DNA from: Sutterella sp.
GTDB taxonomy: Bacteria; Pseudomonadota; Gammaproteobacteria; Burkholderiales; Burkholderiaceae_F
Direction: 5' to 3'
DNA length: 18,822 bases
Assembly: GCA_003488465.1 (NCBI GenBank)
Contig: DNLN01000167.1
Location: 1-18,822, forward strand
The notes under the pieces are model-generated. The model had not been told where the DNA came from. It worked only from the letters and a program-made list of their open reading frames with translations, and ran no database searches. This document shows positions 14,251 to 18,822 of this stretch, piece by piece. Numbering within the stretch: position 1 is the stretch's first letter; each line of letters opens with the position of its first letter. A program made the translations under genes and the position numbers.

Positions 14251-15714
14251 TCAAGCGGAATCCTCAAGCACTTGCGTGACGCGTCCCTTGAGGCTGCCCC
14301 GAGCAAGTCGCACGGTCATGGCGGCTCCGGGGGCATACCCGGCGGCCTCGCGCATCACGGCGCCCGTCTCATCCTGCGCGATGGCGTAGCCTCTGGCAAG
14401 CGTCCCCTCGACGCTCACGCCCTTGAGGCGCTTGCCAAGCGACTGAAGCTGCTGATCGCGCTCGCGCACGGACTGGATGGCTGAGCGGCTGAGCCGATTT
14501 TCGAGGCTGTCCAGTTTTTCCCGATGCCGTTCGGGCTGCGGCACGCGACTCTCAAGAGCTGCGTCAAGGCGCTCAAGCCGAAGACTGCGCGCACGAAGGA
14601 ACTCCGCGGCGCTTCGCTCGAGGTCGCCCGTTCTGGTTTGAAGATCCGATCCGAGCACCTTCACATAATGCGCAAACTCGCGCGGCATGTTGCCGCACCG
14701 GGCAAGACGGGCCTCCAAAGAGGAAAGATGCCGGGAGAAAATCCAGTGCAGCCGATCGGCGGCATCAAGGCGCATCGCACTGCCGCCGAGCTGACTGTGC
14801 ATCGCCCGAGTGAGCGCCTGCTCGCACTGCGCAATGAGATCGGGGGCCGCCGCCCAGTATTGCGTGACGAAACTAGCCGCAGCCGTGGGCGTTGCCGCCC
14901 GCACGTCGGCAACCAGGTCGGCAATCGTGAGGTCACTCTCGTGCCCGACGCCGGTGACGATCGGAATTGCGCTGGCCCTGATGGCCCGCGCAAGAGGCTC
15001 CAGATTGTATGTCCAAAGATCCCCGATGGAGCCGCCGCCCCGAACCACGAGCAGCACGTCCACCCGTTTTTCCCGATTCGCCCGCTCAATCGCCGCAATG
15101 AGTTCGGTGAGTGCCATGTCGCCCTGCACGCTTGCCGAATAGCGGGTGATCGGCATGAACGGAGCCGCAGAGCGGATCGTGCGCACCACGTCGTGAAGCG
15201 CCGCGGCCTCCGGGCTGGTGACGACGCCGATGCGCGAGGGATACCGTGGGACCGGCCTTTTGACCGCCTCGTCAAAAAGGCCCTCGGCCTGAAGCCGCGC
15301 CTTCAAGCGCAGGAACTCCGCATAAAGAGTTCCCTCTCCAGCTAGCTGCATCGACTCGACGATGAGATTCATCTGACCTCGCTGAGCAAAGACGCTCATC
15401 GAGCCTGAGATCTGAACGACGTCGCCTTGTTTGGGCGCGAATTGAAGTCTGGCGATGGCCTGTCTGAAAAGGACGCAGGAGATGCTCGCGTCCTCCCGCC
15501 GATCCTTTACAAGGACATAGAGGTGACCTGCCTGGGATCGGGAAAGCTGCGCGATTTCACCCTCGATGAGGACGCCAGAAAAGCGCGACTGAAAGGAGTT
15601 CTTGATCTCGCGCAGAAGCTGGGCAACCCCCATGGGTGCAGCCCTGCCCGCACGCGCAGACAAGCCGCCCGCATCCTTCCAGGGGATTTCCTCATCGAAA
15701 TTCCATGGAGCCAT
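14251..15714 (-). CDS. xseA: Exodeoxyribonuclease VII large subunit
   Basis: 487 residues. An N-terminal OB fold (about 27-122: VLIEGEIAQLSRSQAGHLY-like segment, QGDVVQISGSMSVF) is followed by the nuclease core: RIGVVTSPEAAALHDV (161-176), VVRGGGSIGDLW (223-234), TGVGHESDLTIAD (254-266) and RAATPTAAA (272-280). Then comes a long charged coiled-coil region (about 290-430) and the C-terminal beta hairpin with LARGYAIAQDETG. It forms ExoVII with XseB and degrades single-stranded DNA. The start is firm: AGGAGG seven bases before the ATG. It begins with a short extra N-terminal piece (1-25) ahead of the OB fold. Confidence 0.97.
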   Translation of the reverse strand: MAPWNFDEEIPWKDAGGLSARAGRAAPMGVAQLLREIKNSFQSRFSGVLIEGEIAQLSRSQAGHLYVLVKDRREDASISCVLFRQAIARLQFAPKQGDVVQISGSMSVFAQRGQMNLIVESMQLAGEGTLYAEFLRLKARLQAEGLFDEAVKRPVPRYPSRIGVVTSPEAAALHDVVRTIRSAAPFMPITRYSASVQGDMALTELIAAIERANREKRVDVLLVVRGGGSIGDLWTYNLEPLARAIRASAIPIVTGVGHESDLTIADLVADVRAATPTAAASFVTQYWAAAPDLIAQCEQALTRAMHSQLGGSAMRLDAADRLHWIFSRHLSSLEARLARCGNMPREFAHYVKVLGSDLQTRTGDLERSAAEFLRARSLRLERLDAALESRVPQPERHREKLDSLENRLSRSAIQSVRERDQQLQSLGKRLKGVSVEGTLARGYAIAQDETGAVMREAAGYAPGAAMTVRLARGSLKGRVTQVLEDSA

Positions 15715-15749
15715 GCGGCGGCCTCCTTACTCAAACGGAATCCGCCATT

Positions 15750-15771
15750 AAGAGAAGAGCCTGCGTCAGGC
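15750..15771 (-). terminator. Probable terminator of infA2
   Basis: On the minus strand GCCTG (15771-15767) pairs with CAGGC (15763-15759) around ACG, followed by TCTTCTCTT. It is 30 bases after the infA stop and before xseA. The short stem and mixed U/C tract make it modest. Confidence 0.42.
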
Positions 15772-15800
15772 GCCTTCCCGGTCGGCGGACGAGAACGGAA

Positions 15801-16070
15801 TCAACGGCGGCGGTTCTGCGTGTTCTGAGCCGGAGCCGGGGTCGGACGGCCTTCGATATGGCGGAACGTGATGCGTCCTTTGGTGAGGTCGTACGGAGAG
15901 AGCTCGAGGGACACCTTGTCGCCGGCGAGAATGCGGATGTGATGCTTGCGCATCTTGCCGTTGGTGTAAGCAATGAGTTCGTGTCCATTTTCCAGCTTGA
16001 CACGGTAGCGGGCGTCAGGCAGCACTTCCAGAACCTGCCCGGCCATTTCAATCAGATCTTCTTTTGCCAT
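15801..16070 (-). CDS. infA: Translation initiation factor IF-1, long betaproteobacterial infA2-type
   Basis: 89 residues, against about 72 for the usual IF-1. One S1/OB domain: [15 protein letters not shown] (1-15), [13 protein letters not shown] (17-29), [33 protein letters not shown] from 39. IF-1 blocks the A site of the 30S subunit during initiation. The LPD-RYRV and [21 protein letters not shown] wording plus a basic Pro/Gln/Arg tail (about 73-89) matches the second infA gene of Burkholderiales rather than the copy in the ribosomal protein operon. It stands alone here, as that second copy does. The ribosome binding site is weak (TGGA). A possible -10, TAAAAT, lies at 16190-16195. Confidence 0.95.
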   Translation of the reverse strand: MAKEDLIEMAGQVLEVLPDARYRVKLENGHELIAYTNGKMRKHHIRILAGDKVSLELSPYDLTKGRITFRHIEGRPTPAPAQNTQNRRR

Positions 16071-16189
16071 AAATCCAAATCAGTCACCCGCAGCAGGAAC
16101 ATCTCAAGCGCCATGGCTCAGTCCCTGATTGCGGGGAAGTTCAAGGGAATGCGGCTAAAGGAATCTTGCCCTCTGGCCGCGAGTGCGCC

Positions 16190-16195
16190 ATTTTA
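16190..16195 (-). promoter_or_regulatory. Putative -10 of infA2
   Basis: TAAAAT on the minus strand, five of six consensus bases, about 120 bases upstream of the infA start, with only a poor -35 (TCGCAA) at 17 bases. The large dyad at 16219-16244 lies just upstream of the -35 position. Confidence 0.3.
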
Positions 16196-16218
16196 GATGT
16201 ATCTCCTTGATATTGCGA

Positions 16219-16244
16219 ATGACGGGCCGCAATTGCACCGTCAT
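16219..16244. promoter_or_regulatory. Nested palindrome, possible operator or hairpin (infA2 side)
   Basis: ATGACGG (16219-16225) and CCGTCAT (16238-16244) are perfect 7-base arms. Inside them GCAATTGC (16229-16236) is a perfect 8-base palindrome, with its centre one base off the outer centre. Confidence 0.45.
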
Positions 16245-16340
16245 CCCGCCAGGGCTGTGCCTTTTCTTTGACAGGCGCAGCCGACATCGGCGCCAAAAGC
16301 GCTGTAGCATCTCTCTCAAACCGATCTGACGGGGACTTTC

Positions 16341-16376
16341 CTTGTCTTGTTGGGGTTAACCCCTAATTTTGACAAG
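16341..16376. promoter_or_regulatory. Nested palindrome upstream of hemG
   Basis: CTTGTC (16341-16346) and GACAAG (16371-16376) flank the perfect 12-base palindrome GGGGTTAACCCC (16352-16363). The right arm overlaps a TTGACA hexamer (16369-16374), so a bound protein would block a promoter there. It lies 108 bases upstream of the hemG start. Confidence 0.5.
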
Positions 16377-16484
16377 CGAAAACTCTCCATCCGATTGATT
16401 AACCTTATTCGTTGCAGTTCGGAATTCCCGATGGCTTCATTTCGGCTTGAAGAGGGCTGCGACCTTTTGTCGGAGTTTTTTTGC

Positions 16485-17048
16485 ATGAAACACGTTCTCA
16501 TGGCCTATTACAGCCACGCCGGCCACACGGCCAAGATTGCCCGAATGATCGGCAAGGCGATTGAAAAGGCCGGACATCATTGCGATGTTGTTGAAATGAT
16601 GGAAATCGTGCGCGAAGGCATTGACTGGAGTCCCTACGACACGGTCATCGTCGGAACCCCGATCGTGTACGGCACTTACAACAAGGTCGTCTGGGAATTC
16701 TGCTCGGAATTCAAGAACCGGCTCGAGGCCGTTCCGCACAGCTTCTTCAATGTCACGGTCGTCGCAAGAACTCCGGAGAAGGCAATACCGGAAGGCAACC
16801 GCTACCTGCAGAACTTCATTGCCAAATCCGCCTGGAAGCCCCGCGACCTGAAGTGCTTTGCCGGAAAGGTCGATTATCCGAACTGGAATCTGTTTGAAAC
16901 ACTGATGATCCAGCTCATCATGAAGATCACGGACGGCCCGACCGATCGGCGCACCGCCATCGACTTCACTGACTGGGACGAGGTGCAGCGCTACGCGATG
17001 CACTGTCTGGAGCTCGATCGCTGGCAGCAGCCTGCTGCAGTGAACTGA
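16485..17048 (+). CDS. hemG: Menaquinone-dependent protoporphyrinogen IX dehydrogenase (HemG, flavodoxin-like)
   Basis: 187 residues from MKHVLMAYYSHAGHT. An FMN-binding flavodoxin-like enzyme that oxidises protoporphyrinogen IX to protoporphyrin IX at the inner membrane, passing electrons to quinones. Family-specific parts: FMN loop YSHAGHTAKIA (9-19), GTPIVYGTYN (57-66), VARTPEKAIPEGNRYLQNF (93-111, the long-chain insert), and YPNWNLFETLMIQLIMKITDG region (131-151) with DFTDWDEV (160-167), all as in E. coli HemG. The frame is open to 16347, but the GGAG element 10-11 bases before 16485 and the family start set this ATG. Heme synthesis context is not visible nearby. fadD follows after 65 bases. 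Confidence 0.93.
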   Translation: MKHVLMAYYSHAGHTAKIARMIGKAIEKAGHHCDVVEMMEIVREGIDWSPYDTVIVGTPIVYGTYNKVVWEFCSEFKNRLEAVPHSFFNVTVVARTPEKAIPEGNRYLQNFIAKSAWKPRDLKCFAGKVDYPNWNLFETLMIQLIMKITDGPTDRRTAIDFTDWDEVQRYAMHCLELDRWQQPAAVN

Positions 17049-17113
17049 TTTTTTCAACTGCCCCGCATTTTTTGCGCGGATCCGCTGGAACAAAGAGAAA
17101 AGGACCAACAACT

Positions 17114-18808
17114 ATGGCGCAACCCTGGCTTGCCCACTACCCCGAGGGCGTTCCCGCCCAGATCAATCCGGATCTGTATGCATCCATTCCGGATCTGTTC
17201 GATCAGGTCGCAAAGAAGTGGGGATCACACACCGCCTTTGTCTGTCTTGACAGAAAGATGTCCTACGACGAGCTGATTGCCCTCTCGAAGGACTTTGCCG
17301 GCTATCTGCAGTCCCTGCCGGGACTTGAGCCGGGTGATCGCGTGGCCATCATGATGCCGAACCTGCAGCAGTACATGATCACGCTGCTCGGCATCCTGCG
17401 CGCCGGCATGATCGCCGTGAACGTCAATCCCCTATACACGGCCCATGAGCTCGCGCACCAGCTCGAGGACAGCGGCGCCAAGGCGATCGTCATCATTGAG
17501 AACTTCGCCAAGACTCTTGAGAGCGCCCTCGGCACGGTGAAGGTTCCGAACATCATCATCACCAAGGCGGGCGACATGCTGCCGCTTCACAAGCGCCTTG
17601 CCGCCGAATTCGTCCTCAAGTATGTCAAGAAGGTCGTCCCGCAGTACAGCCTGCCCGGGTTCGTCGGCTTCCGCGCGGCGCTCTCGGCCGGACGCAGCCA
17701 CGGCTTTGCGCCTGTCGAGCTCAAGAACACCGACATAGCGCTTCTGCAGTACACGGGCGGCACCACGGGCGTTGCCAAGGGTGCAATGCTCACCCACAGG
17801 AACATTCTTGCCAACGTCGAGCAGACGGGCACATGGATTTCCGGCACGTTCGTCGAGGGGCAGGAAGTCACGATGACGGCCCTGCCGCTCTATCACGTGT
17901 TCTCCTTCACGGCGACGCTTTGCTTTGCCAAGTGGGCTTCAACGCAGGTGCTCGTTCCCAATCCCAGAGACATCGCAGGGCTTGCCGCTCTGATGGACAA
18001 GTGGAATTTCTCCGCCCTTCCGGCCGTGAACACGCTCTTTAACGCGATGCTCAACAACAAGCAGATCCAGCAGCACAACTTCTCGGCCCTCAAGATGGCC
18101 GTGGGCGGCGGCGCCCAGGTGCAAAAGGCCGTCTCCGAGCGCTGGACCAAGATGACCGGAAAGCCGATCCTGGAAGCCTATGGTCTGACCGAAGCGAGCC
18201 CCGGCGTCTGCGGCAACCTGCCCGGCGTGCCCTGGGACGGCTCGGTCGGCTATCCCCTGCCCTCGACCGAGGTGACGATCCGCGGCGACGAATTCGCCGA
18301 TCTGGGCATCTGTGCAACCGAAGATCCCGAAGACATCGCCGCCCATACGGGCGAAATCTGCCTGCGCGGCCCGCAGGTCATGAAGGGCTACTGGCAAAAG
18401 CCCGAGGAAACGGCCAACGTGATCGTTGACGGCTGGCTGAGAACGGGCGACGTCGGCTACATGGACGCCACGGGCAAGGTCCGCATCACCGACCGCAAGA
18501 AGGATCTCATCATCGTGAACGGTCTGAACGTTTATCCCAATGAGATCGAAGACGTGATCGCCTCCATGCCCGGCGTGCTCGAGTGCGGCGTGGTCGGCGT
18601 GTCCAATCCGCGCGTGGGAGAGACCGTAAAGGCCGTGATCGTGAAGAAGGATCCGGCACTCACGCGCGACGATGTCGTCAAGTACTGCCGCAGCAAACTG
18701 ACCGGCTACAAGGTGCCGCGCAACATCATCTTTGTGAAGGCGCTCCCGAAGACCGCCGTCGGCAAGATTCTGCGCCGCGAACTGAAGGCCATGCGCGACG
18801 ACGCCTGA
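17114..18808 (+). CDS. fadD: Long-chain fatty acid-CoA ligase
   Basis: 564 residues, usual FadD length. It activates fatty acids with ATP to acyl-AMP and then acyl-CoA at the inner face of the membrane. ANL-superfamily motifs in order: YTGGTTGVAKGAMLTHRN (213-230, phosphate loop), ALPLYHVFSFT (256-266), YGLTEASP (356-363), GWLRTGDVGYMD (440-451), DRKKDLIIVNGLNVYPNEIED (460-480) and PKTAVGKILRREL (545-557) with catalytic Lys551. The start MAQPWLAHYPEGVP matches family N-termini and has AAGGA nine bases upstream; the frame opens earlier at 17072 without support. It may be transcribed with hemG. The gene ends 14 bases before the window edge. Confidence 0.95.
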   Translation: MAQPWLAHYPEGVPAQINPDLYASIPDLFDQVAKKWGSHTAFVCLDRKMSYDELIALSKDFAGYLQSLPGLEPGDRVAIMMPNLQQYMITLLGILRAGMIAVNVNPLYTAHELAHQLEDSGAKAIVIIENFAKTLESALGTVKVPNIIITKAGDMLPLHKRLAAEFVLKYVKKVVPQYSLPGFVGFRAALSAGRSHGFAPVELKNTDIALLQYTGGTTGVAKGAMLTHRNILANVEQTGTWISGTFVEGQEVTMTALPLYHVFSFTATLCFAKWASTQVLVPNPRDIAGLAALMDKWNFSALPAVNTLFNAMLNNKQIQQHNFSALKMAVGGGAQVQKAVSERWTKMTGKPILEAYGLTEASPGVCGNLPGVPWDGSVGYPLPSTEVTIRGDEFADLGICATEDPEDIAAHTGEICLRGPQVMKGYWQKPEETANVIVDGWLRTGDVGYMDATGKVRITDRKKDLIIVNGLNVYPNEIEDVIASMPGVLECGVVGVSNPRVGETVKAVIVKKDPALTRDDVVKYCRSKLTGYKVPRNIIFVKALPKTAVGKILRRELKAMRDDA

Positions 18809-18822
18809 TTGCGTTCAGGTTC

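Larger units (their letters stand above)
16071..16484. other. 414-base divergent intergenic region between infA2 and hemG
   Basis: No gene seen. It holds the infA2 leader and a possible infA2 -10 (16190-16195), a nested dyad at 16219-16244, a short hairpin GCCGA/TCGGC (16280-16291), and a second large nested dyad at 16341-16376. Two TTGACA hexamers on the + strand (16268-16273 and 16369-16374) have no good -10 at proper spacing. Confidence 0.6.

Noticed and set aside
14210..14400. Possible + strand gene starting just after the LysR-type dyad (a divergent LysR gene would be expected there)
   Set aside because: The frame has no LysR N-terminal helix-turn-helix sequence, runs antisense into xseA and stops after about 60 codons.
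14524..15345. 273-codon open frame opposite xseA
   Set aside because: Antisense shadow of xseA; composition dominated by Arg/Ala/His and no start signal.
16268..16400. TTGACA hexamers at 16268 and 16369 as hemG promoters
   Set aside because: No acceptable -10 hexamer lies 16-18 bases downstream of either, so no promoter was called.
17022..17060. Terminator at the end of hemG (GCAGCA/TGCTGC hairpin and a later T6 run)
   Set aside because: The hairpin is inside the coding end and the T run is about 10 bases away from the stem, so it does not form a standard terminator.
1..18822. CRISPR array, insertion sequence, prophage or tRNA/rRNA genes
   Set aside because: No regularly spaced repeats, transposase, integrase, terminal repeats or cloverleaf-like sequence were seen on either strand.

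Overview
The window reads as chromosomal DNA of a betaproteobacterium in the order Burkholderiales. A Sutterella/Parasutterella-like gut member is my best guess. This is inference from the protein families: the long infA2-type initiation factor, a DUF2868/DUF3482 membrane protein/GTPase pair, xseA close to sodB, and the yajC-secD-secF order. No rRNA or tRNA gene is available to confirm it. I see no insertion sequence, prophage, integron or CRISPR array. The left part (about 1-6660) looks less GC-rich and more accessory. The right part is mostly housekeeping.

Layout. 1-794 (+): the tail of a TSUP/TauE-family permease, then thiE, translationally coupled. 814-1719 (-): a VirK/YbjX (DUF535) protein. 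1720-1999: a divergent intergenic region holding a possible three-way-junction RNA fold. 2000-4944 (+): a tight two-gene operon of a four-helix DUF2868 membrane protein and a DUF3482 GTPase with a glycine-rich hydrophobic tail. This pair is widespread but functionally unassigned, and is the best candidate here for an undescribed system. 4963-6633 (-): a phosphoethanolamine transferase. 6683-10011 (-): secF, secD and yajC, with a terminator-like hairpin between yajC and secD. 10240-11072 (-): rpsI and rplM.

11073-11943 holds no convincing gene, but contains the rplM leader, a CRP-type half-site pair and the long csp leader. 11944-12150 (+): a cold-shock protein with a good intrinsic terminator. 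12276-12725 (+): a secreted DUF192 protein. 12802-13425 (-): Fe-type superoxide dismutase with an odd cysteine-rich tail. 13568-14086 (-): a flavodoxin behind a near-perfect LysR-type operator. 14251-15714 (-): xseA. 15801-16070 (-): the infA2-type IF-1. 16071-16484: an intergenic region with two large nested palindromes. 16485-17048 (+): hemG. 17114-18808 (+): fadD, ending 14 bases before the window edge.

Working together: YajC/SecD/SecF drive the late, proton-dependent step of Sec export, and L13/S9/IF-1/Csp serve translation. SodB, the flavodoxin and HemG form a loose redox, iron and heme neighbourhood. The phosphoethanolamine transferase and the VirK-like protein both point to envelope modification. 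Several reading frames that extend 5' of the real start were trimmed (rplM, csp, DUF192, sodB, flavodoxin, hemG, fadD) using ribosome binding sites and family N-termini.
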